From contig CAMBFG010000011.1 in assembly GCA_945865925.1 (NCBI GenBank), positions 1 through 49,112 of the forward strand: DNA of 49,112 nucleotides. Direction: 5' to 3'. Both the position numbers and the translations under genes were made by a program. The DNA is from Dehalococcoides mccartyi (GTDB taxonomy: Bacteria > Chloroflexota > Dehalococcoidia > UBA2979). The notes beneath the pieces were generated by a model. It was not told the origin of the DNA, made no database searches, and worked only from the letters and a program-made list of their open reading frames with translations. This document shows positions 33,297 through 41,396 of this stretch, in pieces (within the stretch, counting starts at the first letter, position 1; each line of letters begins with the position of its first letter).

Positions 33297-34532
33297 GTGC
33301 CTCAGCCTCGAGCCCGTCTGGTCAGCCGCCGGAGCGTCCTTGCAGGGATCGGCGGTGTGGCCGCTGCAGCGCTGCTTCCGGGTGGGATGTCGAGGACGGC
33401 GGCGGCGGAGGAATCACCCTCGCTGTACGCGCCGCAGCCAGCGCCGGACAGCGTCCCGCGCGCGCTCCAGTCACGCCCGGACCCTCGACACTTGGCATGG
33501 GTGTGGCAGTTCGAGGCCGACGGGGATCCCGCGAAGGTCCGCGACACGCTTGCCGCGCACGGCCTGGGGATCGCGCTCAAGACGCACGACGGGACGAACT
33601 GGATGGGGCGCTACTCCAAGACCGGCGCCAGCAACCCGGCCGGCGTGGAGGGCATCGTTCGCTTCTTCGAGCAGGCGGGTGTGCCGGTCCACGCGTGGGC
33701 CGTGGTCAAGGGACAGGATCCGCTCAAGGAAGCGCAGATGGCATCCGACGTCCTGAGCGCTGGTGCGCGCAGTCTGTTCCTGGACCTCGAGTCATACGAC
33801 GGCTTCTGGCAGGGGACGAGTACGAGCGCGATGCGCTTTGGCACGGAACTCCGGCGGCTCCGACCGTCTTCGTGGGTCTCGACCTCCGTGGACGCACGCC
33901 CGTGGGAACTGCCGCGCATCCCGCTGACCGAGTTCGCGTCCTTCACGGATGAGATCGCGCCGCAGACGTACTGGAACCTCTTCAAGTCAGCGCCAAACGT
34001 CAAGGCCTATCAGAAGAGTGGGGATATGGTGCCGGCCAGCGGCATCACGTCCGCCTTTGTGATTCAGTCCGCGATGCGCCACCTGCGCTCGTACGGTCGC
34101 CCGATTCATCCGATCGGTGACGGCACCGCAGGTCCCCTGTCGGCCTGGGGAGACTTCATCAACGGGTCCTATGGGGGCGATGCGGAGACAGTCTCCGTGT
34201 GGCGGTACGGCGTGGCCGACCCTGCGATCTGGCGTCTCCTGAAGGACACTCCACCGAAGTCGTCGTCCTACCTCGTGCGGAGTGGCGATAGTTTGCCGGT
34301 GATTGCGACGCGGCTGAACACTACCGTGCCCGCGCTGCTGGCGGAGAACGCCTCGTTGACGCAGAACACCGTCTCGATGGGGATGCGGCTGCGCGTGCCA
34401 GCGAAGACGGCGAGGCCGACGCTGACCGTGGACGGCCGCGCGCGGCCGTTGCACCTCGACCTCGCGGCGAGGCCTCGATTCGAGACCCCGCTGGGCTCGC
34501 TGAAGGTGCAGACGCTGAAGACGCTGCGCTGA
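33297..34532 (+). CDS. Tat-exported glycosidase-like TIM-barrel protein with C-terminal LysM
   Basis: GTG 33297, with GAAGGAG 6 bases upstream, gives 411 aa starting with a twin-arginine signal (LVSRRSVLAGIGGVAAAALL, then AAAEE). The middle region (about 50-310) reads like a TIM-barrel of the GH25/DUF1906-like group: HLAWVWQFEADGDPAKVRDTL, GIALKTHDGTNWMGRY, VPVHAWAVVKG, SLFLDLESYDGFW with a candidate acidic pair, and IAPQTYWNLF. Residues 323-368 are a LysM domain (SYLVRSGDSLPVIATRL, LRVP). It should bind and perhaps cut peptidoglycan or a related polymer outside the membrane. Activity not proven; the barrel assignment is moderate, LysM is clear. Confidence 0.78.
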   Translation: MPQPRARLVSRRSVLAGIGGVAAAALLPGGMSRTAAAEESPSLYAPQPAPDSVPRALQSRPDPRHLAWVWQFEADGDPAKVRDTLAAHGLGIALKTHDGTNWMGRYSKTGASNPAGVEGIVRFFEQAGVPVHAWAVVKGQDPLKEAQMASDVLSAGARSLFLDLESYDGFWQGTSTSAMRFGTELRRLRPSSWVSTSVDARPWELPRIPLTEFASFTDEIAPQTYWNLFKSAPNVKAYQKSGDMVPASGITSAFVIQSAMRHLRSYGRPIHPIGDGTAGPLSAWGDFINGSYGGDAETVSVWRYGVADPAIWRLLKDTPPKSSSYLVRSGDSLPVIATRLNTTVPALLAENASLTQNTVSMGMRLRVPAKTARPTLTVDGRARPLHLDLAARPRFETPLGSLKVQTLKTLR

Positions 34533-34618
34533 GATTGCCGGTCGGCGCGTGGTGGGGGTGTCGCTCGAGCCCCTCACCGACGCCATGGTGGTGGCACTGC
34601 TGCCGCCGATCCGACCGA

Positions 34619-34642
34619 GAAGCCCGCCGTCAGGCGGGCTTC
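34619..34642. terminator. Bidirectional terminator between convergent genes
   Basis: GAAGCCCGCC (34619-34628) and GGCGGGCTTC (34633-34642) form a 10-bp stem with loop GTCA, followed by CTCGT. It lies between the LysM gene and the convergent MFS gene and can serve both. Confidence 0.8.
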
Positions 34643-34657
34643 CTCGTATCTGGCCGG

Positions 34658-35980
34658 CTAAGCGGTGCCTCGTGATATCTCGGGTACTCGGAGCGCGGCT
34701 CCCGAGGGATCCTCGGGCGCTCGAGGCGGTTTCGCCAACAGGACGAAGACGGCGGACACCGCGAATCCGATGAGCCCAAGCGTCCACAGACGTGCGGGCG
34801 CCATCCCGGAGTCGAGCAGGTAGCCGAACAGCGGTGCGCCGATGCTCGATGCGGCGATCGACACCGGGAGCACGATGCCGCGGATCGCGCCGAGGTTCAG
34901 GCGTCCAAAGTAGTTGGGCCACACGAGGCTGTTGAGCGTGATCCAGCCACCGGCGGCGATCCCCCACATGGCATTGTGCGCGAGGATCGTCCATGGCTGA
35001 CCATCCGACACGATGAGCGGCACCATCGACAGCGCCATGCCGCCCACGCCGATGACGCCGAGGTATCGGATCGGTACTCGGTCGGCGATTGCGCCGAACG
35101 CCAGGAGCGAGAATACGACGCAGAACGGGTCAAGCGCGGTACCGAAGCCGACCAGTGCGGGCGCCATGCCCGTGCTCTGCCAGAAGTCGACGCGGTACAC
35201 AAGCGTCCCCATGAGCATGACACCTTGCAGGGTCAGGGCCGTCAGCATCAGCCACATGGCAGGAGTACGAAGCGCCTCGCGGACAGTCCAATCGCGCGTC
35301 GTCGAAAGCAGCGCCGCGCGGGTCTGCGCGCCAGCGGCCTCGATGACAGCCTGTTCGGAGGCTTCCCCGTCGGGGTGAAGTCCGAAGTCCTCCGGTGATC
35401 GGCGCATGAACAGTGTGCTCATGGGGACGACGACTCCAGCGACCAGCACGCCGAAGATCAACGTGGTGCCGCGCCACCCGACGGCCTCAACGAGCCACTG
35501 CGTGGCCGGCACCGTGAGCACCGTCCCGAGCGGCATCCCAGCCGTCGCGATCGAGATCGCGCGGCCGCGGTGTGCCACAAACCACCTGGAGAGCGGCACC
35601 TGGGTGAGCAATTGTCCCGCCGGGCCACCAAACCCGGCGAGCCCCGAGAACGCGAACAACGCGTACACCACCCACAGGGAGTGCCCGGACCCGAGTGCAA
35701 TGAGCGCGACCCCGCCGATGGCGCCACAGATGGCGCCGAGCCACCTGGATCCGTACCGGTCGAGGAGCAGGCCGATCAACGGGCCGCTGAGTCCGGCGGC
35801 GATCAGACGAAGGGTCAGTGACCAGGCGAGCGCACTCTTCGGCACACCCAGGTCGGCACTCATCGGGCCGATGAGAAATGAGAAGACCACGGCGTTGAGC
35901 GGTGACACGGACATGTTGATGGCGAACGAGGCGCCGACCATCACCCAGCCGTAGAACACTCGAGGGAATAGCCGCTGCAC
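34658..35980 (-). CDS. Major facilitator superfamily transporter
   Basis: The 440-aa protein starts at GTG 35980 with AGGAGG 5-6 bases upstream and has about 12 hydrophobic segments. The loop between helices 2 and 3 is LLDRYGSRWLGAICG, the D-x-x-G-x-R pattern of the superfamily, and the equivalent GAIADRVPIRYLGVIG lies in the second half. The sequence around PLSRWFVAHRGRAISIATAGMPLG resembles oxalate/formate antiporter-type (OFA) carriers for organic anions. An organic-acid exchange role would fit the surrounding CoA-transferases, but the substrate is a guess. Confidence 0.88.
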   Translation of the reverse strand: MQRLFPRVFYGWVMVGASFAINMSVSPLNAVVFSFLIGPMSADLGVPKSALAWSLTLRLIAAGLSGPLIGLLLDRYGSRWLGAICGAIGGVALIALGSGHSLWVVYALFAFSGLAGFGGPAGQLLTQVPLSRWFVAHRGRAISIATAGMPLGTVLTVPATQWLVEAVGWRGTTLIFGVLVAGVVVPMSTLFMRRSPEDFGLHPDGEASEQAVIEAAGAQTRAALLSTTRDWTVREALRTPAMWLMLTALTLQGVMLMGTLVYRVDFWQSTGMAPALVGFGTALDPFCVVFSLLAFGAIADRVPIRYLGVIGVGGMALSMVPLIVSDGQPWTILAHNAMWGIAAGGWITLNSLVWPNYFGRLNLGAIRGIVLPVSIAASSIGAPLFGYLLDSGMAPARLWTLGLIGFAVSAVFVLLAKPPRAPEDPSGAALRVPEISRGTA

Positions 35981-36053
35981 GCATGCCTCCTACCGTCGTC
36001 GCTACCTCTCGGTGGTCGACGCGGAATCGAGGGCCATCGTATCCGTCAGCGGC

Positions 36054-36899
36054 TTACTGTTGACGTCGACGGTCGAGGTCGCCCGCCATGAGTGGTAGGA
36101 GTGACTCAGCCGCAGCCAGGGGCTCTTGTTCGGCCAGGGACGCTCGTCCCTGAAGGATCTCCCACCGTGTTGACGGCGTCAGTTGGAGGATGTGGTTGCG
36201 GATGCATGAGAGGTAGTACGCGTTGCCCTCGGTCAGCTCGAACGCGGCAGTGGTGAACTCCGGGCTGAGCGCTTCATCCGGGAACCACGATTCGAGGATC
36301 CCCACCACGTCTGCCTCGTAGAGGTGACGGAGTGTCAGCGTTTCTGTATCGGTCGTGAGGCCCCGGAGGAACTCGCGGGCTCCGGGGCTGCGTTCGTTCG
36401 TGTCCGATCGACTCGTGACGACCACCACCATCCGACGGACTGGCGGCTGACGGAGGATCGACTCCACGAACTCGAGGTCGCTCGTCGAGAGCCGGTCAAC
36501 GGCGTCGATGACCACCAGGAGCGGCATTCCACTTTGCGCGTGAAGCGCTACACGGACATTCCGTCCGAGCGACTCGCTGGTTGCTGTCGCATCGATATGC
36601 AGTTGCTCGGCGATCTGGTCGACGATCCCGAACGTTCCATCTCCGGAAGTCAGTGGGGCGGATGTCAGTACGACACGCATGTTCTCGCTCCGCGCTTGTG
36701 CTGCCAGAGCGAGGACGAGATGCGTCTTTCCAACACCGACGGGACCGGTGACGTGGGCAACCGCGACGGTGTCTCGGGAAATGCGAGTGAGCAGGTTGCG
36801 AAGGCGACGGAGCTCCTGAGGACGCCCGATCACACGCACGCGCGCGTGGGCCGCGATGTCGTCTAACGGGTAGGTGTTCGTGTGCGTGTTCACGTTCAC
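36054..36899 (-). pseudogene. Truncated paralogue of the AAA-LuxR regulator (ATPase domain only)
   Basis: From GTG 36899 the 281-aa product starts MNVNTHTN as the complete regulator does and matches it residue by residue for most of its length, with Walker A TGPVGVGKTH (residues 51-60) and Walker B PLLVVIDAVDRL. Homology ends at GDLDRRR, corresponding to residue ~285 of the full protein, followed by QQ and a stop. The winged helix, helical repeats and LuxR HTH are all absent. It may be a decaying gene remnant or a functional ATPase-only antagonist. No ribosome site as clear as that of the full gene is seen. Divergent from the locus B carboxylase gene. Confidence 0.8.
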
Positions 36900-36900
36900 G
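36879..36900. promoter_or_regulatory. 22-bp palindrome, copy B (truncated regulator start)
   Basis: Identical in sequence to copy A at 25464 and covering the first codons of the truncated regulator. It lies 82 bp upstream of dyad site 3. Confidence 0.7.
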
Positions 36901-36960
36901 ATCCGTGTTGGAGCGATTTTCAGTGTGGCGTCACGGTAAGCGCGGGGTCAACGAATCGAA

Positions 36961-36977
36961 ATACGTAGCAGACGTAT
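36961..36977. promoter_or_regulatory. Regulon dyad site 3, upstream of locus B carboxylase
   Basis: ATACGT-AGCAG-ACGTAT, perfect inverted repeat. The -10-like CACAAT is at 37001-37006, 32 bp from the dyad centre. About 33 bp around the dyad are identical with site 4. The carboxylase ATG lies 190 bp downstream of the dyad. The leader resembles that of the binding-protein genes up to ACGCACCAG and then diverges, suggesting a copied promoter block. Confidence 0.75.
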
Positions 36978-37166
36978 AGCGAGGTCCGTCGTCACGACCG
37001 CACAATCGCGGCGCGCAGAGGTTTTACGCACCAGCAGCGGCGTCTCGAAGCGACGCTGCGGATGGCTGCGGTGCATTGTCGGTGTTCGCTCATCCGTCGA
37101 TTTCAACAGTCCCCGGATTGCGGTCGGCCACGCGGCCCCGTGTGAGCTCAACTACAGGAGGCAGGA

Positions 37167-38729
37167 ATGGTCTGGCAGGCCGAGGTCGAGGAGATTGGGC
37201 GTCGCCGAGAGATGGCATACGAGATGGGCGGCCCCGAGCGGGTTGCCGATCAGCATGCGAGGAACAAACTCACCATCCGAGAGCGGATCGCGGCGCTCGT
37301 CGACGAAGACAGTTTTCTCGAGCGCGGAGTGCTGGCCGGGAGCGCGGAGTACGCCGAGGATGGCCTCACGCTGGTCAACTTTCTGCCCGCGAGCTATGTG
37401 GCGGGCATCGCCCAACTCGACGGTCGCCCCGTCGTCGTCGGTGGCGGCGACTTCACCTCGCGCAGTCGCCCCAGTGCGGCAGAACGTGGCCAGCGCACGA
37501 AACAGGCCGAGGCACAGGCGATCGCGCTCGACCTGAAACTCCCGTTGGTCTCGCTTCTGGACGGCTTTGGTGCCGACATCCGGACGATCGAAGCGATCGG
37601 CCGTACGTACCTCGGTGCTGGTGGATTCGGGGGCATCTTCATCGACCTGATGGGTGAGGTCCCGGTCGTCTGTGCGGCGCTGGGCTCGGTGGCCGGTGCG
37701 CCCGCGGGGGAGTCCGCAGCCTGCCATTTCAACGTGATGGTGAAGGGCGTCTCCCAGATCTTCGCCGCCGGCCCGCCGCTCGTGAAGCGCGCCCTCGGGA
37801 TGGACATCGACAAGGAAGACCTCGGCGGCTATCGCGTACACGCCCGCGCGAGCGGGCTCGTCGACAACGAGGCCGAGGATGAGGCTGACGCATTCCGGCA
37901 GATCCGGGCGTTCCTCTCCTATATGCCGAGCAACATCTACGAGGCTCCTCCAGTGTGTGAGACCGACGATCCATCGGACCGTCGTGAGGAGGCACTGCTC
38001 TCCCTGATCCCGCGTGAGCGCAACCGGCCGTACCTGGTCCGCAAGATGATCGACCTCATCGTTGACCGTGGGTCGGCGTTCGAGATGAGCCGGTACTTCG
38101 GGCCATCGCAGGTCACGATGCTGGCACGGGTCGCTGGAAGGCCTGTCGGCATTCTGGCGAACGACCCGATGTCTAATGGTGGTGCCATGGACGCATCCGC
38201 GGCGCAGAAACTCGAGCGCTTCGTCGACCTTTGCGACACGTTCCACCTGCCCGTGATCAACTTCGTCGACCAGCCGGGGTTCATGATCGGTCCCGACGCG
38301 GAGCGGTCAGGGACGCTGCGACACGGCATGAGCGCGCTGGCTGCGATCCACCAGGCAAAGATTCCATGGGCGACCGTGGTCGTGCGCCGGTGGTACGGCG
38401 TCGCGGGCGCTGGGCAGCAGGCGGGTGGTCGGTTCAACTTCCGCGTCGCGTGGCCGTCCGGCGAATGGGGCTCACTCCCCATCGAGGGTGGGGTCGCCGC
38501 TGCCTACCGGCGGGAGATCGAGGCGGCACCGGATCCAAATGCACATCGGAAGAGCATCGAGGATCGGATGATCGCGGTGCGGTCACCATTCCGGACCGCC
38601 GAGGCGTTTAGCGCCGAAGACATCATCGATCCGCGCGACACGCGTTCGCTCCTGACGCAGTGGGTAGAACTCGCCTACCGCGTCCTTCCGACGCAACTCG
38701 GTCCGCGCGAGCGGCGTATTCGGCCGTAG
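37167..38729 (+). CDS. Acyl-CoA carboxylase carboxyltransferase (beta) subunit, locus B
   Basis: The 520-aa protein, with AGGAGG before its ATG, is a close paralogue of the product of 21015-22568 over its whole length: WQAEVEEIGRRREMAYEMGGPER at the start, NKLTIRERIAALVDEDSF, GSVAGAPAGESAACHFNVM, HARASGLVDNEAEDEADAF, FVDQPGFMIGPDAERSG and IEGGVAAAYRREI. Both oxyanion-hole regions are present. Biotin carboxylase and a carrier are encoded further down the same block. The duplicate suggests a second, related substrate or a gene dose effect; the two acyl-CoA pockets would have to be compared to decide. Confidence 0.93.
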   Translation: MVWQAEVEEIGRRREMAYEMGGPERVADQHARNKLTIRERIAALVDEDSFLERGVLAGSAEYAEDGLTLVNFLPASYVAGIAQLDGRPVVVGGGDFTSRSRPSAAERGQRTKQAEAQAIALDLKLPLVSLLDGFGADIRTIEAIGRTYLGAGGFGGIFIDLMGEVPVVCAALGSVAGAPAGESAACHFNVMVKGVSQIFAAGPPLVKRALGMDIDKEDLGGYRVHARASGLVDNEAEDEADAFRQIRAFLSYMPSNIYEAPPVCETDDPSDRREEALLSLIPRERNRPYLVRKMIDLIVDRGSAFEMSRYFGPSQVTMLARVAGRPVGILANDPMSNGGAMDASAAQKLERFVDLCDTFHLPVINFVDQPGFMIGPDAERSGTLRHGMSALAAIHQAKIPWATVVVRRWYGVAGAGQQAGGRFNFRVAWPSGEWGSLPIEGGVAAAYRREIEAAPDPNAHRKSIEDRMIAVRSPFRTAEAFSAEDIIDPRDTRSLLTQWVELAYRVLPTQLGPRERRIRP

Positions 38730-38828
38730 GGGGCTGACTGGAAACTGGGCTGCTCCCGAGGGACCTCGGCGAAACGACGAGCGACAACACACGACTGCGT
38801 CCAATGACGGCACTGGGAGGGGGATCTC

Positions 38829-41189
38829 GTGCGCGTGCTGGAGATCAGCGACACCGACCAGGCTGCGGCGTGGGCCGGCAAGTGGTTCTTACGCTGGGGT
38901 GCCGAGGTGATCCGGGCGACCTCACCGTTGAGTACCGCGAGTGATCGCGCCGCTGAGATCGCCTTCCACGGCGGGAAGACTCGCGTCCGGATCGACCGGA
39001 GCCGCGCCGCTGACCGTGACGCCCTCGCGCGGTTGGCAGCGGATGCGGACATCGTGATCGCCGACCTTGCCCCGCGAGAACTCGACGCGATCGGGTTCGA
39101 CTCGCTGGGTGGGGGACGCACCCGCGCGCGAGTCGCGATCACTCCGTTCGGCCGGACCGGCCCGTATCGCGACTTCGAGGCCACCGCTGCCACGATCCTC
39201 GCGTTTGGCGGCTATACGCACCTCGCGGGGGATCCCGGTCGGGCGCCCCTGACGATGCCTGGACCGTACCCTTACGCGCAGGCGGGGACCCTCGCCTACA
39301 GCGTCGCGCTCGCCTCGGCGCTCGGGACCAGCGAATGTGCCACCGTTGACCTCTCGGTGCTCGAGACCATCGCTACATTGCACCAGTTCACCGATGTCAT
39401 GTGGCTCTCGAATCGCGCCATCCGGTCTCGGCACGGGAACCGCTGGGAAAATTCCGCCACGAACTCCATGCTCCGGGCGCGCGACGGTTGGATCGCGATG
39501 TGCATCGGCGAGAATTTCTGGTCACCATTCGCATTGTGGGTCGGCGGGGTCGAGTTCGAGAGCAACCCTGACTTTGCGCAGAACGCACTCCGCGTGGCGC
39601 GGATCGAGGAAGTGGAAGCCCTGATCGCGGAAGCGTTTCAGAAGGGTACGTCGCGCGAATTGTTCTTCGAAGGCCAGGAGACGTGGCGCGTCCCCGTTGG
39701 CGACCTCCAGTCGTTCGCCCAGATGCGGGAGGACCCGCAGCTAATCTCGCGGCAGTTCTGGCGTGGCATCGAGGTCGAAGAAGGCGGCCCGAATGACCTC
39801 GCACGAGTTGTCGTCCCGGGTTCCGCGTTCCAGATCGCCGGTGAGCCTCAATCGCCCGAACGTCCACCGCGGCCGCTGCGGGACGACCTCAAGTCTGTTG
39901 GGTGGCAAGATGCCGAGCCGCCGCTGCCTGGCGGAAAGGCGCCGACGCACCGTCCGCTTGAAGGCGTCCGGGTGCTCGACTTCACGCGGGTCTGGTCCGG
40001 CCCGCTGGCTGCGCGCTTTCTGGCAGACCTCGGCGCGGATGTCCTGCGCGTCGAAGCCCCGGATGGCCGTGGGCCGGCCGTGGTGCAGCGCGGGGCAGGC
40101 GGTTATTACCCGGATGGAGATCCGGGTGAGAAGCCGTACAACCGTCAGGCACTGAATAACAAACTGATGCGCAATAAGCGCAGCCTTGCGGTCGACCTCA
40201 AGACGGCGGAGGGCAGGGAAGCCGTACTGCGCCTCGTTGCGACCGCTGACATCGTCGTGGAGAACTTCAGCGCCCGTGCCATGCCCTCGCTCGGGCTCGA
40301 CTACGGCGTGCTGAGCACACACAACCCGCGCCTGATCTTCCTTTCGATGCCCGCCTTTGGCTCTAAGGGCCCGTACCGTGACTACGTGGGCCTCGGCCCG
40401 AGCATCGAACCGCTCTCAGGCCTCACGGCGATGATGGGATACAACGAGGACGAACCGCGCGTGACGGCCCAGGCCCTCACGGATGCTGCGGCCGGTGTCT
40501 GCGGCCTCTCTGCCGTGATGACTGCGCTCTGGCGGCGCGAGCGCACGGGCAAGGGCGCGTTCCTTGACCTGTCACAGTCCGAGGCGATGGCTGCGTTCTT
40601 TGCGGAGGAGTTCGTCGTCTCTCAACTCTCCGGGCGCGAGCCCGAACGGCTGGGGAACGGTGTACCGGACGCGGCCCCATACGGGGTCTACCGCTGCCTT
40701 GGCGAGGATCAGTGGATCTCGATCAGTTGCATGACGGATGCGCAATGGGTCGCGCTCGCTCGCCTCGCAGGGCGTGGTTGGGAGACTGACGGTCGCTATC
40801 ACACCGTCGGGGGCCGCCTCATCTCTCGACCGGCGCTCGACGACGCGATCGAGGCGTGGACCTCCACAGAGGACAAGCGCGCGCTCGCAGACCGCCTCCA
40901 GGCGGTCGGGGTCGCAGCCGCGCCGGTGCAGTCGGCGCCGGAGTGGCTTGCCGATCCTCAACTGGAGGCTCGCAACTACTTTGCCTCGCTTGAGACACCG
41001 GATGTCGGCCGCTACCGGACCGACGGCCTCCCCATGGTCGTCGATGGAGCACGTCGCTACGACGGATGGACCGGCGCTCCTGGTCTTGGCGCCGATAACG
41101 TCGAGACACTCCGCTTCGTCGGCTATACCGATGCCGAGATCGCAGACCTCGCCGTACGAGGTGTCATCGTTGATCGGCCCCCGCGCTGA
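38829..41189 (+). CDS. Fused double family III CoA-transferase (786 aa), locus B
   Basis: GTG 38829, preceded by GGGAGGGGG, opens a frame containing two complete CaiB/BaiF domains. Residues 1-360 (MRVLEISDTDQAAAWAGKWF, ITPFGRTGPYRDFEATAAT) match the 361-aa protein of locus A; residues 375-786 (GVRVLDFTRVWSGPLAARFL, NKRSLAVDLKT, LSMPAFGSKGPYRDYVGLG) match the 414-aa one. The second domain has a candidate catalytic Asp near residue 552 in QALTDAAAGVCGLSAVM. The first has PGPYPYAQAG in the equivalent place, without Asp, so this half may only structure the enzyme. Such a fusion fixes a 1:1 ratio of the two subunits. It acts presumably on an acid delivered by the neighbouring importer. Confidence 0.92.
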   Translation: MRVLEISDTDQAAAWAGKWFLRWGAEVIRATSPLSTASDRAAEIAFHGGKTRVRIDRSRAADRDALARLAADADIVIADLAPRELDAIGFDSLGGGRTRARVAITPFGRTGPYRDFEATAATILAFGGYTHLAGDPGRAPLTMPGPYPYAQAGTLAYSVALASALGTSECATVDLSVLETIATLHQFTDVMWLSNRAIRSRHGNRWENSATNSMLRARDGWIAMCIGENFWSPFALWVGGVEFESNPDFAQNALRVARIEEVEALIAEAFQKGTSRELFFEGQETWRVPVGDLQSFAQMREDPQLISRQFWRGIEVEEGGPNDLARVVVPGSAFQIAGEPQSPERPPRPLRDDLKSVGWQDAEPPLPGGKAPTHRPLEGVRVLDFTRVWSGPLAARFLADLGADVLRVEAPDGRGPAVVQRGAGGYYPDGDPGEKPYNRQALNNKLMRNKRSLAVDLKTAEGREAVLRLVATADIVVENFSARAMPSLGLDYGVLSTHNPRLIFLSMPAFGSKGPYRDYVGLGPSIEPLSGLTAMMGYNEDEPRVTAQALTDAAAGVCGLSAVMTALWRRERTGKGAFLDLSQSEAMAAFFAEEFVVSQLSGREPERLGNGVPDAAPYGVYRCLGEDQWISISCMTDAQWVALARLAGRGWETDGRYHTVGGRLISRPALDDAIEAWTSTEDKRALADRLQAVGVAAAPVQSAPEWLADPQLEARNYFASLETPDVGRYRTDGLPMVVDGARRYDGWTGAPGLGADNVETLRFVGYTDAEIADLAVRGVIVDRPPR

Positions 41190-41195
41190 GACGCA

Positions 41196-41220
41196 GCCCG
41201 TCACTCTCGAGACGACGGGC
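41196..41220 (+). terminator. Weak hairpin after the fused CoA-transferase gene
   Basis: GCCCGTC (41196-41202) and GACGGGC (41214-41220) pair around 11 nt, directly after the stop codon at 41189, with no T-run. It could lower read-through into the next promoter region. Confidence 0.4.
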
Positions 41221-41226
41221 ATCGTT

Positions 41227-41248
41227 CGTGTGCGTGTTCACGTTCACG
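41227..41248. promoter_or_regulatory. 22-bp palindrome, copy C (no regulator gene attached)
   Basis: Identical to copies A and B, though no regulator gene follows on the reverse strand (the frame ends after 27 codons). It lies 84 bp upstream of dyad site 4. Preservation without the regulator suggests a binding site rather than a mere remnant. Confidence 0.65.
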
Positions 41249-41310
41249 AATCGCTAGGAACGAGTTCCGGTTGAGGTCGAGTGCGGCACGCTGTCGGGTA
41301 ACGGATCGAA

Positions 41311-41327
41311 ATACGTAGCAGACGTAT
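41311..41327. promoter_or_regulatory. Regulon dyad site 4, upstream of locus B binding protein
   Basis: ATACGT-AGCAG-ACGTAT, perfect. The -10-like CACAAT is at 41351-41356, 32 bp from the centre. The GTG of the binding-protein gene is at 41397, after AGAGGGGGCA. Confidence 0.78.
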
Positions 41328-41396
41328 AGCGAGGTCCCTCACGGCCATCGCACAATCGCGGCGCGTAGAGGGTTCCACGCACCAGAGGGGGCATCC

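Noticed and set aside
41160-41242. 27-codon reverse reading frame starting MNVNTHTN at the 22-bp palindrome copy C
   Set aside because: Only the first eight codons resemble the regulators; the rest runs into the CoA-transferase end. More likely a leftover of the duplicated regulatory block.
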